Shown here: one piece after another, positions 1-7,654 of the stretch
How the letters are laid out: each line of letters begins with the position of its first letter
How positions within the stretch are numbered: the first letter of the stretch is position 1
DNA from: Kiritimatiellia bacterium
GTDB lineage: Bacteria; Verrucomicrobiota; Kiritimatiellia; RFP12; UBA1067
Length of the DNA: 15,899 nucleotides
NCBI GenBank assembly: GCA_017628165.1
Contig: JAGBZQ010000033.1
Coordinates: 1-15,899, forward strand
Direction: 5' to 3'
Position numbers and translations under genes: made by a program
The notes under the pieces: generated by a model
The model's database searches: none
What the model saw: the letters and a program-made list of their open reading frames with translations, nothing else
What the model was told of the DNA's origin: nothing

Positions 1-361
1 CAAAAAGAGATTTCTTCGTCTTGACGATAAAGCCCATGTTGTAGACATACCAAATCGCCGGGCGGTTTGGATAGGTCACCCGCGTTGACTTTACCTCCTT
101 AAGAACTTTATCAAAAGAATCCTCTAGCCTCTTGAGCGTCGGGAATTTTTTTTGCAATTCCCAAAAAAACTCTTTGGAGTGATATTTTGAATAATCACGC
201 GGAGTCACATTGTCTATATCAGCCTGAAGAGCGGCATAGTCGATGCCCTTCGCCCCGGCCTTCGAGGAAGGAGCTGAAAGCACAAATCGAGGAGCAAGCG
301 AGACAGCGAACGCCGCGCCAACGGACTGCACAAAAGAGCGTCTAGATGCTATACTTTCCAT
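1..361 (-). CDS. Tat-exported protein, probable MBL-fold metallohydrolase (N-terminal part only)
   Basis: The gene reads leftward off the window edge, so only the first 120 residues are seen. ATG is at 361-359, with an AGGAGG box at 371-366 just after the stop of the upstream gene, about 14 bases away, which places it last in the gpsA operon within this window. Residues 6-11 read SRRSFV, a twin-arginine motif, followed by a hydrophobic stretch (about 13-30) rich in Ala, Val and Leu, so export of a folded protein by the Tat system is likely. Residues about 40-95 are polar and probably helical. From about residue 101 the pattern IWYVYNMGFIVKTKKSLF resembles the first beta-strand pair of metallo-beta-lactamase-fold hydrolases (aromatic-x-x-N-x-G-hydrophobic-I-K-T). 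The HxHxDH metal motif would lie beyond the edge, so the family call is inference. The Tat signal is read directly. Confidence 0.65.
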   Translation of the reverse strand, partial: MESIASRRSFVQSVGAAFAVSLAPRFVLSAPSSKAGAKGIDYAALQADIDNVTPRDYSKYHSKEFFWELQKKFPTLKRLEDSFDKVLKEVKSTRVTYPNRPAIWYVYNMGFIVKTKKSLF

Positions 362-375
362 GTCTCCTCCTGTGT

Positions 376-924
376 TTAGTGCTCCAGAAGCCGGGCAAGC
401 TCCGGATCCTTTGCAAAGACTTCGTCCTTCGTGAGCCCTTCGATCTCATGCGGGAAGACAATCCAATCATCGCCAAGATCGCGCGTGCAGTAATCGGCCT
501 CAATACGCGAAGTGCCTGAAGGCGGCTTCCTGTAAACAGTTGCGATTCTGGCCTCTGCGCCTATCCCCTCCATGCGGCTCATAAGCGCAGCGGCCGTCTT
601 GCCGGTATCAAGAACGTCATCAACGATGAGGACCTTCTCGCCTGGACTGATAAACGCAAACGTCTCCGCGCCCAAAGTGAAGACGACATCGGAGGAGATT
701 TCGCCAATGCCGGAATAACTTGCGCACTTAAGCGGATAATGCCTGAGAGATCCCCAGCCCGTCACCTTGAAAAACTCGTGAACGGCTATTCCCACGCCAG
801 CTCCGCCACGCCAAAGCGCCAGAAGAACATCGGGCTTCCATCCGGATTTGCGCACCAAAGAGGCGAGCTTCCACGAATCAGACAAAAATGTGCCGGATGA
901 AATATAAACTTTCGGTGTCGCCAT
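376..924 (-). CDS. Purine phosphoribosyltransferase (hypoxanthine/xanthine type)
   Basis: This type I phosphoribosyltransferase of 182 residues likely salvages hypoxanthine, guanine or xanthine by joining the base to PRPP in the cytoplasm. Residues 98-110 hold the PRPP-binding loop, four hydrophobics then DDVLDTGKT. An N-terminal strand pair with LWRGG (37-41) fits the pyrophosphate loop. Residues YRKP (131-134) and the late DDWIVFPHE (152-160) match the purine-stacking aromatic region of the HPRT/XPRT branch, so it is not a second adenine enzyme. ATG at 924 is preceded by AGGAAG. The gene starts 16 bases after apt ends, so both salvage enzymes are made from one message. The exact base preference cannot be read from sequence; xanthine/guanine (gpt-like) and hypoxanthine (hpt-like) are both possible, so no symbol is given. 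Confidence 0.85.
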   Translation of the reverse strand: MATPKVYISSGTFLSDSWKLASLVRKSGWKPDVLLALWRGGAGVGIAVHEFFKVTGWGSLRHYPLKCASYSGIGEISSDVVFTLGAETFAFISPGEKVLIVDDVLDTGKTAAALMSRMEGIGAEARIATVYRKPPSGTSRIEADYCTRDLGDDWIVFPHEIEGLTKDEVFAKDPELARLLEH

Positions 925-940
925 CAGACTTCCTGTTTGG

Positions 941-1471
941 TCATTTTCCGGGATAACTCACAAGAGAAACCACATCATACGCTTTAAGCACCGTACTGCG
1001 GGCAGCGAAACCCTCAAGCTCAATTGGGAAAAGGATTTTAACCACACTTCCGCCAAGGCGCTCCACGAGATGTGCCGCGGCAAGCGCCGTACCACCCGTA
1101 GCAAGAAGGTCGTCAATGATTGCCACCTTATCTCCAGGATGGATGGCGTCTGTGTGAATATGAACCGTAGCCTCGCCGTATTCAAGGGCATACGACTCTG
1201 AAATGGTGGGACGCGGAAGCTTCCCGGGCTTGCGGATCGGAATAAACGGAATGCCGAGCCTATCGGCAAGCGGTGCGCCGAAAACAAATCCGCGCGATTC
1301 CGGGGCTGCAATCTTGGTTATGCCCGTGCCCTCAAGACATTTCTCAAGCTCAGAGAGGGCAAGGCGGAAAGCCTCTGCAGAATCGAGTATTCCCGTCACA
1401 TCGCGGAAAAGAATACCCTCCTTGGGGAAATCAGGAATCGATTTTACGTATTTTTCAAGTTCGTGCGGCAT
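941..1471 (-). CDS. apt: Adenine phosphoribosyltransferase
   Basis: The enzyme converts adenine and PRPP to AMP and pyrophosphate (purine salvage, cytoplasm). At 176 residues the length is usual for bacterial APRT. Family landmarks appear in order: IPDFPKEGILFRDVT (12-26), PESRGFVFGAPLA (57-69), the RKPGKLP loop (80-86), EYGEATVHIHTDAI (98-110), and the PRPP loop VAIIDDLLATGGT (116-128). The C-terminus ends normally after a short strand. ATG at 1471 is preceded by AAAGGA. Fifteen bases separate it from the prepilin peptidase stop upstream, and the next phosphoribosyltransferase follows 16 bases on, so all lie in the gpsA operon. Nothing looks broken. The identification is firm because the adenine-type signature and the overall register are complete. 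Confidence 0.95.
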   Translation of the reverse strand: MPHELEKYVKSIPDFPKEGILFRDVTGILDSAEAFRLALSELEKCLEGTGITKIAAPESRGFVFGAPLADRLGIPFIPIRKPGKLPRPTISESYALEYGEATVHIHTDAIHPGDKVAIIDDLLATGGTALAAAHLVERLGGSVVKILFPIELEGFAARSTVLKAYDVVSLVSYPGK

Positions 1472-1486
1472 AATTTAACATCCTTT

Positions 1487-2335
1487 CTATTTGCCCGTCA
1501 AAATACCTATGTAAAGATCCACCATTTCCGGCCCATAGAACATCCACGTAAGGCAGCCGAGGCATATATATGGCCCAAACGGTATAGACGTATATTTTCC
1601 AAGGCGCGTTTTATTAAGCGCAATCATGACGGTACCGATGACGGAGCCGTAAAGCGCTGAGAGAATGAGCGTGGCCACACCCGCCACCGGACCGAATATC
1701 GCACCGACAGCACCCATGAGAAAAACATCCCCGAGCCCCATAGCCTCGCGCTTAAACGCGATCGTCCCGAAGAACATGACCAGCCACAAAAGGCCAAAGC
1801 CCAAAAGAAGCCCGAGAATCGAATGAAGAACCGGAATCTCAAAGTTCTGCGCGGCGAAATTGTGGAAATGATACGGCGTAAACGCCTTTACCGCCCAGAA
1901 CGCAACGGAAACTATAGCGCCGTAAATCATTCCGCCCACCGTCACGAAATCCGGGAGCAGCATATGATCAAAATCTATAAACGAACCTACTATCATAAGC
2001 GCGATCCACACCCACGCAAGCGGCGCAAAATAGCCGTATCGCCAGAACGCCGCAAGGAAAAGAACTCCACCGATAAACTCCACGAGCGGATAGCGGAAAG
2101 AAATCCCCTCCCTGCAGCTGCGGCACCGGCCGCGAAGAACAATCCACGAAACTATAGGAAGATTGCACCACCAGGGAATCGGCGAACCGCACTTCGGGCA
2201 ATGCGAAGGCGGCGCACACACCGACTCTCCGCGAGGAACGCGCCAGATGACGACATTAAGGAATGATGCGATGCACGCTCCAAGAGCGAACGCAAACGCC
2301 TCAAAAACACCGCGCATGAACGGATCGTGCGTCAT
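1487..2335 (-). CDS. pilD: Prepilin peptidase / N-methyltransferase (A24 family)
   Basis: This inner-membrane aspartyl protease cuts the short leader from type IV pilins and type II secretion pseudopilins and usually methylates the new N-terminus. It has 282 residues, normal for the full two-domain form. The N-terminal helix holds GACIASFLNVVIWRVPRGES (19-38), then two zinc-type pairs CPKC (46-49) and CRSC (71-74) mark the cytoplasmic methyltransferase domain. The peptidase core follows, with FIDFDHMLLPD (119-129) and the GxGD site MGLGD (199-203). About seven or eight hydrophobic segments fill the rest. Its ATG overlaps the gpsA stop by four bases (ATGA, 2335-2332), so translation is probably coupled. 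Substrate pilins are not in this window. The pairing with gpsA is unusual and may only reflect shared transcription. Confidence 0.93.
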   Translation of the reverse strand: MTHDPFMRGVFEAFAFALGACIASFLNVVIWRVPRGESVCAPPSHCPKCGSPIPWWCNLPIVSWIVLRGRCRSCREGISFRYPLVEFIGGVLFLAAFWRYGYFAPLAWVWIALMIVGSFIDFDHMLLPDFVTVGGMIYGAIVSVAFWAVKAFTPYHFHNFAAQNFEIPVLHSILGLLLGFGLLWLVMFFGTIAFKREAMGLGDVFLMGAVGAIFGPVAGVATLILSALYGSVIGTVMIALNKTRLGKYTSIPFGPYICLGCLTWMFYGPEMVDLYIGILTGK

Positions 2336-3318
2336 TCGCTCTTAAGCTCCCGAGACATGATTGCGGACACAGCCTTGTGCGCATCGAAATTTTCATAACA
2401 AAGCGCGTAGACGAGATCGCAGATCGGCATATCAACATTGTATCGAACGGCAAGATTATGAACAACCTTGGAGTTCCAAACGCCCTCGGCCACCATCTGC
2501 ATGGAAGAGAGGATATCATCAATCTTCTCACCACGCCCAAGACGCTCACCCACGGAATGGTTGCGGGAAAGAGACGACGTGCAAGTAACGATGAGATCAC
2601 CCATGCCCGCAAGCCCGGAGAGCGTCTCCGGCTTGCCTCCGTATGCAAGGACAAAGCGCTTCATTTCAGAAAGCGCACGGGTGATGATGGCCGCGCGCGT
2701 ATTATCGCCGAAGCCCATGCCGTCGGAACATCCCACCGCAATTGCAACAACATTCTTGACCGCTCCACCTATCTCCACGCCGGCGACGTCCGTGGACGTG
2801 TAAACGCGAAACGAAGGGCCAGACCAGATCTGCTGAACCTTCTTGGCTTTCTCCTCGTCTGCCGAGGCGGCGACAATTGTGGTAGGAATGCCGCGCGCAA
2901 CTTCTTCGGCATGCGTGGGGCCTGCAAGCGCCACGACGTCTTTTACGCCCAAAATCTCGCCTGCAAGAACAGTCATGCGCTTATTTGTCTTTTCACACAG
3001 TCCCTTTGTAAGCGATACAACGATCTGATCTTTTGTGACAAGCCCCACGAAATTGCGGAGAACGCTCGAATAATACTTTGAAGGCGGCGCAAACGCAACA
3101 ACGTCCGCGCCTTCAACGGCCTCTGCGCAGTCTGCCGTAAGCTTGAGCGACTCGGGAAGCTCGACGCCCTTAAGAAACTTTTCATTCCTGCGCGTACGCT
3201 TCTGCTCCTCGATATAATCGGGAAACGCGCCCCACAGTGTCACTTCGTGGCCATAACCCGAGAGGAGCATGGCGTTCGCCGTGCCCCAGCCTCCATCTCC
3301 AACAATAGCTATTTTCAT
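2332..3318 (-). CDS. gpsA: Glycerol-3-phosphate dehydrogenase [NAD(P)+]
   Basis: The enzyme reduces dihydroxyacetone phosphate to sn-glycerol-3-phosphate, the backbone for phospholipids, in the cytoplasm. From the chosen start it has 328 residues, the family length. Motifs: the Rossmann GxGxxG as VGDGGWGT (6-13), AGPTHAEE with a following IPT (132-145), the catalytic-lysine segment GGAVKNVVAI around K188, the helix carrying NTRAAIITRALSEM, and LAGMGDLIVT (236-245). An in-frame ATG lies 27 bases upstream at 3345, but it overlaps the promoter -10 box and has no ribosome site. The ATG at 3318 has CTGGAG nine bases ahead and puts the Rossmann strand at the usual distance from the N-terminus, so it is preferred. 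It is the first gene of the leftward operon. Confidence 0.95.
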   Translation of the reverse strand: MKIAIVGDGGWGTANAMLLSGYGHEVTLWGAFPDYIEEQKRTRRNEKFLKGVELPESLKLTADCAEAVEGADVVAFAPPSKYYSSVLRNFVGLVTKDQIVVSLTKGLCEKTNKRMTVLAGEILGVKDVVALAGPTHAEEVARGIPTTIVAASADEEKAKKVQQIWSGPSFRVYTSTDVAGVEIGGAVKNVVAIAVGCSDGMGFGDNTRAAIITRALSEMKRFVLAYGGKPETLSGLAGMGDLIVTCTSSLSRNHSVGERLGRGEKIDDILSSMQMVAEGVWNSKVVHNLAVRYNVDMPICDLVYALCYENFDAHKAVSAIMSRELKSE

Positions 3319-3327
3319 TTGTAAAAT

Positions 3328-3333
3328 CTCCAG
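3328..3333 (-). promoter_or_regulatory. Ribosome binding site that fixes the gpsA start
   Basis: CTGGAG on the minus strand leaves nine bases before the ATG at 3318. No comparable site precedes the in-frame ATG at 3345, which would lie upstream of the predicted transcript start. Confidence 0.7.
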
Positions 3334-3343
3334 ATTGACAAGC

Positions 3344-3352
3344 ATTATACCA
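3344..3352 (-). promoter_or_regulatory. Extended -10 promoter for the gpsA operon
   Basis: Minus-strand TGGTATAAT is a perfect -10 hexamer with the TG extension. No good -35 box lies 16-18 bases upstream (best match is about 3 of 6), which fits an extended -10 promoter. Transcription would start near 3337, giving a leader of about 19 bases before the ATG at 3318. Confidence 0.6.
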
Positions 3353-3467
3353 AATCATCCGCTTTTTTGCAGACCATCCTTCGCGGAAGTAAATGCCAGT
3401 TGCACTTGGATTTACTTCTGAATGCGACGGTGATATCAGAACAGCAAGACAAAATTTAGTTCGCCGC

Positions 3468-3497
3468 TTGACTGCAACGCTGTAAAAGCGGTATAAT
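3468..3497 (+). promoter_or_regulatory. Sigma-70-type promoter for the V-ATPase operon
   Basis: TTGACT (3468-3473) and TATAAT (3492-3497) are separated by 18 bases. The start is expected near 3504, with a leader of about 20 bases carrying GGAGG (3513-3517) before the ATG at 3524. It is divergent from the gpsA promoter. The region 3319-3523 between the two start codons shows nothing else I can name. Confidence 0.75.
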
Positions 3498-3523
3498 CAC
3501 CTATATTTATATGGAGGAAACAC

Positions 3524-4093
3524 ATGTCAGAAGATTTGCAGGGATTGCTTGAAAAAATCAACCGCGAAGGTGTTGAAAAAGCCGAGGCCAAGGCAGCTGA
3601 AATAATCGCCGAAGCAAAAGCCAAATCCGCCGAAATCGTCAAGGCCGCCAAGGACGAAGCCGCTCTGATGAAGGCTGAAGCAGATGCCGCAGCGCAGGAT
3701 TTTGCCGCGCGTGCCGCAGAGACGGTCCGCCAGGCTGCGCGAGACACCGTAATCAGCGTGCGCGAATCCATCGTGAAACTTCTTGAAAATGTTCTTGCGG
3801 ACAATGTAAAAAGCGCCCTTTTGGACGGTACGACGGCAGCCTCGCTCGCGGCGAAAGCCGTCTCCGAACTCGCCAGCGGCGTTGAAATATCCTCCGCCCC
3901 TCAAATCGCTGAAGCGCTCAAGGCGCAGCTCGCCGCCAAAGGTGAAATCTCCATCCTCGCGGACGGCACGCTTTCAGCAGGCTTCTCCGTCAAGATCGAC
4001 AACGGCAGAATCGAGCACGCCTTCACTCCTGAAGTAATCGCCGCGGAGCTCGCCAAGCGCCTGAGGCCGGAACTTGCAAATCTTTTAAAATGA
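3524..4093 (+). CDS. atpE: V-type ATPase subunit E
   Basis: This is the peripheral-stalk subunit that links the catalytic A/B head to the membrane part of the V-type ATPase. It has 189 residues. Residues about 1-85 are a long Ala/Glu/Lys-rich helix with heptad character, starting with LQGLLEKINREGVEKAEAKA, a typical subunit E opening. Residues about 86-189 form the small globular domain, with the AELAKRLRPELANLL end expected of the family. GGAGG lies six bases before the ATG. The last four bases overlap the next gene (ATGA at 4090-4093). It is first in the operon, directly behind the promoter, as in chlamydial V-ATPase operons (recalled arrangement: E, unknown, A, B, D, I, K). No subunit G/H partner for the stalk is visible in this window. 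Confidence 0.9.
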   Translation: MSEDLQGLLEKINREGVEKAEAKAAEIIAEAKAKSAEIVKAAKDEAALMKAEADAAAQDFAARAAETVRQAARDTVISVRESIVKLLENVLADNVKSALLDGTTAASLAAKAVSELASGVEISSAPQIAEALKAQLAAKGEISILADGTLSAGFSVKIDNGRIEHAFTPEVIAAELAKRLRPELANLLK

Positions 4094-4542
4094 CGGTAGA
4101 CTACATAATCTCCAGCCTTCCGGCGCTCACGTTCGGTGAGCCTCCGCAGATTTCATGGGAGCGTTTCTCTGAAATTGCCGGAAAGTACGCCGCTGCTCCG
4201 GCAGAATGGAAAGACTTGGAAACTCAGCTTAAAAACGCCATCGCCCTCCAACGCGGCGGCGCCAAGTGGACGCGTCCGGCAGATGGATGCTCAATCTTCT
4301 GGCGCAACCGCATCGCGCAGGCATTCCAAGAGAAAAGCATCGCCAAGCGCGAAGAAATGATAGACAGAGTATGGTGGGATGCCGCCGCCGAATTAACGGA
4401 CGTAGCATCCCCTCTCGGCAAAGGCGCGCTCGCAACATACGCCGTACGCCTTAAAATCGCCGTCAAGCGAGCGAAAATAAGCGCCCAATCCGGCAATGAG
4501 GCGTTCGATAGACTCACAGCCGAAACAAAAATATCCTTTTAA
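4090..4542 (+). CDS. DUF2764-like V-ATPase operon protein
   Basis: The protein has 150 residues, with no signal peptide or membrane segment. It opens with DYIISSLPALTFGEPPQISW (4-23), which fits the (Y/D)Y-hydrophobic-SLP-L-FGEPP opening I know from DUF2764 proteins encoded between V-ATPase subunits E and A. The rest is helical with conserved-looking aromatics (FWRNRIAQAF about 69-78, VWWDAAAELTD about 93-103). The C-terminal part, with YAVRLKIAVKRA, resembles the end of subunit C-like stalk proteins. It overlaps atpE by four bases and lies 18 bases before atpA. Its place and shape suggest that it serves as the central-stalk connector (subunit C role), but this is inference. It is shorter than the 200-plus residues I expect for the family, so an internal part may be missing. 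Confidence 0.7.
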   Translation: MTVDYIISSLPALTFGEPPQISWERFSEIAGKYAAAPAEWKDLETQLKNAIALQRGGAKWTRPADGCSIFWRNRIAQAFQEKSIAKREEMIDRVWWDAAAELTDVASPLGKGALATYAVRLKIAVKRAKISAQSGNEAFDRLTAETKISF

Positions 4543-4560
4543 CCAGGCAGGAAAAACATC

Positions 4561-6330
4561 ATGACAACAACCGGAAAGATCGTAGCCGTAAGCGGAAACA
4601 TGATCAGTGTCGCGTTTGACGGCGCCGTGGCCCAAAACGAAGTAGGATACGCAATCCTCGGCGAAAAGCGTCTCATGGCAGAGATCGTGCGCGTCCGCTC
4701 AAGCGTGTGCGACATGCAGGTGTTCGACGCTACAAGCGAGCTCATGGTTGGCGACAAGGTGGAATTCTCAGGCGAGATGCTCGTGGCCGAGCTTGGCCCC
4801 GGACTGCTCACCCAGGTCTACGACGGGCTCCAGAACCCGCTCGCCGAGCTTGCCGAGGAAGCCGCAAAGATTTCAAAGGACGCAAGCTTCTTCCTTCAGC
4901 GCGGCATCTATCTGCCCGGTCTCCCGCGCGACAAAAAATGGGACTGGCATCCCACGGCCAAGGTTGGCGACAAAGTGACCGCGGGCGACATTCTCGGCTG
5001 GGTCACAGAAGGAATCTTCGACAACAAATCCATGCCCGGCCACAAGATCATGGTTCCGTTCTCGTTCCGTGGCACATACACTGTTCAAGGCCTCGCCGCA
5101 GAGGGCGAATACACCGTGACAGACGACATCGCCACCCTCCTCTCTTCCGAGTCTAAAGAAGTTAAAGTGCAAATGCTCCAGCGCTGGCCTGTCAAAGTCC
5201 CCGTCAGCTGCTTCTCCGAGCGCCTCGCCCCCACGGAAACGCTCGAGACGACAATCCGCACGATCGACACTTTTTTCCCCGTGGCGGTAGGCGGCACTTA
5301 CTGCATCCCCGGCCCCTTCGGAGCCGGCAAGACGGTCCTCCAGCAGACTACAGCCAAAAACGCCAAGGTGGACATCGTAATTTCTGCAGCTTGCGGCGAG
5401 CGTGCCGGCGAGGTGGTAGAAACGCTCAAGGAATTCCCTGAAATCACCGATCCGCGCACGGGGCAGTCGCTGATGAAGCGAACAATCATCATCTGCAACA
5501 CATCCTCGATGCCCGTAGCATCGCGTGAAGCCTCCGTCTACACGGCCGTTACGCTTGCCGAATACTTCCGCCAGCAGGGCCTCAATGTGCTCGTCCTCGC
5601 AGACTCCACATCGCGCTGGGCGCAGGCGATGCGCGAGCTTTCCGGCCGCCTTGAGGAAATCCCGGGCGAAGAAGCGTTCCCTGCATATCTTGAAAGCCGC
5701 ATCGCGGCGTTCTACGAGCGCGCAGGACGCGTGAGGCTTCGGAACGGATCCATCGGATCAATTACCATTGGCGGCACGGTATCGCCCGCAGGCGGCAACT
5801 TCGACGAGCCAGTGACACAAGCCACATTGAAAGTGGTTGGAGGCTTCCACGGTCTTTCACGCGCACGTTCCGACGCGCGCCGCTATCCTGCAATCGATCC
5901 GCTTGACTCCTGGAGCAAATACAACTCCGTTATTGAGCAGGAGCGCGTGGAAAAAGCGCGCGCCATTTTGCGCAAGGGCAGCGAAATCGGCCAGATGATG
6001 AAGGTTGTGGGCGAAGAAGGAACTTCGCTTGAGGACTTCGCGGTCTACCTCAAAGCGGAATTCCTCGATGCCGTTTACCTCCAGCAGAATGCGTTCTCCG
6101 ATTTCGATGCGTCCACGCCGGTCGAGCGGCAGAAGACGATGTTCACCGTCGTGGAGAGGGCGCTTGAGGCAGATTACGCTTTCACGACAAAGGACGAGCT
6201 TAGAAAATTCATCATGGAGCTTCAGCAGGCATTCATAGACTGGAACGACAAATCTTTTGACTCGGAGGAGTTTTCCTTGGGAAGAGACGCCCTTATGGCG
6301 AAAATAGCGAATGCCTCCAAAGAGGACTGA
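4561..6330 (+). CDS. atpA: V-type ATPase catalytic subunit A
   Basis: This is the nucleotide-hydrolysing (or ATP-making) subunit of the V-type rotary ATPase. It has 589 residues, normal for subunit A, including the non-homologous insert (about 110-200) that separates A from F-type beta subunits. The Walker A loop is GPFGAGKT (251-258). The catalytic glutamate segment is CGERAGEVVE (278-287). NTSSMPVASREAS lies at 313-325 and the Walker B / DSTSRWAQAMRE region at 343-359, followed by SGRLEEIPGEEAFPAYL (361-377) and FYERAGRVR (384-392). AGGAAA precedes the ATG. There is an 18-base gap after the DUF2764-like gene and a 22-base gap before subunit B. All catalytic elements are intact. Whether it pumps H+ or Na+ cannot be told, because the membrane subunits are not here. 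Confidence 0.96.
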   Translation: MTTTGKIVAVSGNMISVAFDGAVAQNEVGYAILGEKRLMAEIVRVRSSVCDMQVFDATSELMVGDKVEFSGEMLVAELGPGLLTQVYDGLQNPLAELAEEAAKISKDASFFLQRGIYLPGLPRDKKWDWHPTAKVGDKVTAGDILGWVTEGIFDNKSMPGHKIMVPFSFRGTYTVQGLAAEGEYTVTDDIATLLSSESKEVKVQMLQRWPVKVPVSCFSERLAPTETLETTIRTIDTFFPVAVGGTYCIPGPFGAGKTVLQQTTAKNAKVDIVISAACGERAGEVVETLKEFPEITDPRTGQSLMKRTIIICNTSSMPVASREASVYTAVTLAEYFRQQGLNVLVLADSTSRWAQAMRELSGRLEEIPGEEAFPAYLESRIAAFYERAGRVRLRNGSIGSITIGGTVSPAGGNFDEPVTQATLKVVGGFHGLSRARSDARRYPAIDPLDSWSKYNSVIEQERVEKARAILRKGSEIGQMMKVVGEEGTSLEDFAVYLKAEFLDAVYLQQNAFSDFDASTPVERQKTMFTVVERALEADYAFTTKDELRKFIMELQQAFIDWNDKSFDSEEFSLGRDALMAKIANASKED

Positions 6331-6352
6331 CAGATTCAGGAGAAAATGATTT

Positions 6353-7654
6353 ATGTTTAACAACAAGATTTACCACAAGATCGACGCTCTTTCCGGATCC
6401 ATAGCGACGCTCCGCGCCGAAGGTGTCAAATACAACGAGATCGCGGAGATAGAATCGCGCGCAGGAACTTCACTTGCACAGGTAATCAAGCTTGACGGGA
6501 ACAACGTCACGCTGCAGATTTTCGCAGGTGCGCGCGGCGTGGATACGGCGGCAAAGGTTCGCTTCCTCGGCGAAACCATGAAAATCCCCTTTTCCGAGGC
6601 GCTCCTCGGGCGCGCGTTCACCGGAAGCGGCATTCCGCGCGACGGCGGCCCTGAAATCAGCGAAGATCCCTCACCCATCGGTCAGCCGTCGGTAAATCCT
6701 GCCAAACGCATCATGCCCAAGGAAATGGTGCGCACAAACATTCCGATGATCGATCTTTTCAATTCGCTTGTAAAATCACAAAAGCTTCCTATATTCGCAA
6801 AGGCGGGCGAGCCGTACAACGACCTCCTCGCCAGAATCGCGCTTCAGGCCGACTCCGATGTAATCGTCATTGGAGGCATGGGCCTTAAGTATGACGAATA
6901 CCTGAAATTCCGCGACACGCTTGACAGATCCGGAGCCCTCGCCAAGACTGTAATGTTCGTCCACACCGCCGCCGATCCTACCGTGGAGTGTATGCTCGTC
7001 CCCGACATCTCGCTTGCGGTTGCGGAAAAATTTGCGCTTAAGGGTAAAGACGTTCTGGTCCTTCTCACGGATATGACATCGTTCGCCGATGCAATGAAGG
7101 AAATTGCCATTACGATGGAGCAGATCCCCTCCAACCGCGGCTATCCCGGAGACCTTTACTCCCAGCTCGCGTCGCGCTACGAAAAAGCCGTGGACTTTGA
7201 CGGAGCAGGCTCCATCACTATTCTCGCCGTGACCACTATGCCCGGAGACGATGTGACGCACCCCGTCCCAGACAACACCGGCTACATCACCGAAGGCCAG
7301 TTCTATCTCAAGAACGGACGCATCGAGCCGTTCGGATCGCTCTCGCGTCTCAAACAGCAGGTCAACAAATCAACGCGAGAGGACCACCGCACTGTTATGG
7401 ACGCGATGATCAAGCTCTACGCCCAGTTCAAGGAAGCACTCGAAAAACAATCAATGGGATTTCGAATGTCGGCATGGGATCAGAAGCTTCTCTCATACGG
7501 AGATGAGTTCGAGAAGGCGATGATGGATCTTTCCGTCAACATTCCTCTTGAGGAAGCGCTCGATTTAGGATGGAAGATTCTCGCATCGAACTTTGCCAAG
7601 GACGAGGTGGGAATCCCCTCCAAACTCCTTGAGAAGTTCTGGCCTGCCGAATAA
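6353..7654 (+). CDS. atpB: V-type ATPase regulatory subunit B
   Basis: This is the non-catalytic head subunit that alternates with A in the hexameric ring and completes the nucleotide sites. It has 433 residues, in the normal range. As expected for B, the P-loop is degenerate: IFAKAGEPYNDLLARIA (147-163) has no GKT. Residues 234-270 hold the strongly conserved VLVLLTDMTSFADAMKEI and the following IPSNRGYPGDLYS. SITILAVTTMPGDDVTHPVPD (287-307) and NTGYITEGQF complete the signature. AGGAG lies ten bases before the ATG at 6353; a closer out-of-frame ATG at 6346 has no such site. The TAA stop (7652-7654) is followed without any gap by the ATG of a sugar permease, where subunit D would normally be. 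Confidence 0.95.
   Translation: MFNNKIYHKIDALSGSIATLRAEGVKYNEIAEIESRAGTSLAQVIKLDGNNVTLQIFAGARGVDTAAKVRFLGETMKIPFSEALLGRAFTGSGIPRDGGPEISEDPSPIGQPSVNPAKRIMPKEMVRTNIPMIDLFNSLVKSQKLPIFAKAGEPYNDLLARIALQADSDVIVIGGMGLKYDEYLKFRDTLDRSGALAKTVMFVHTAADPTVECMLVPDISLAVAEKFALKGKDVLVLLTDMTSFADAMKEIAITMEQIPSNRGYPGDLYSQLASRYEKAVDFDGAGSITILAVTTMPGDDVTHPVPDNTGYITEGQFYLKNGRIEPFGSLSRLKQQVNKSTREDHRTVMDAMIKLYAQFKEALEKQSMGFRMSAWDQKLLSYGDEFEKAMMDLSVNIPLEEALDLGWKILASNFAKDEVGIPSKLLEKFWPAE

Noticed and set aside
2377..3081. Plus-strand open frame of 234 codons opposite gpsA
   Set aside because: The minus strand encodes an intact GpsA with all motifs; this frame is rich in Arg and His, with no recognisable domain.
3319..3345. 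Longer gpsA N-terminus from the ATG at 3345
   Set aside because: That ATG overlaps the -10 box, has no ribosome site, and adds nine residues before the usual family start.
6835..6870. Loss of Walker A in subunit B
   Set aside because: A degenerate P-loop is normal in the non-catalytic B subunit and is not a defect.
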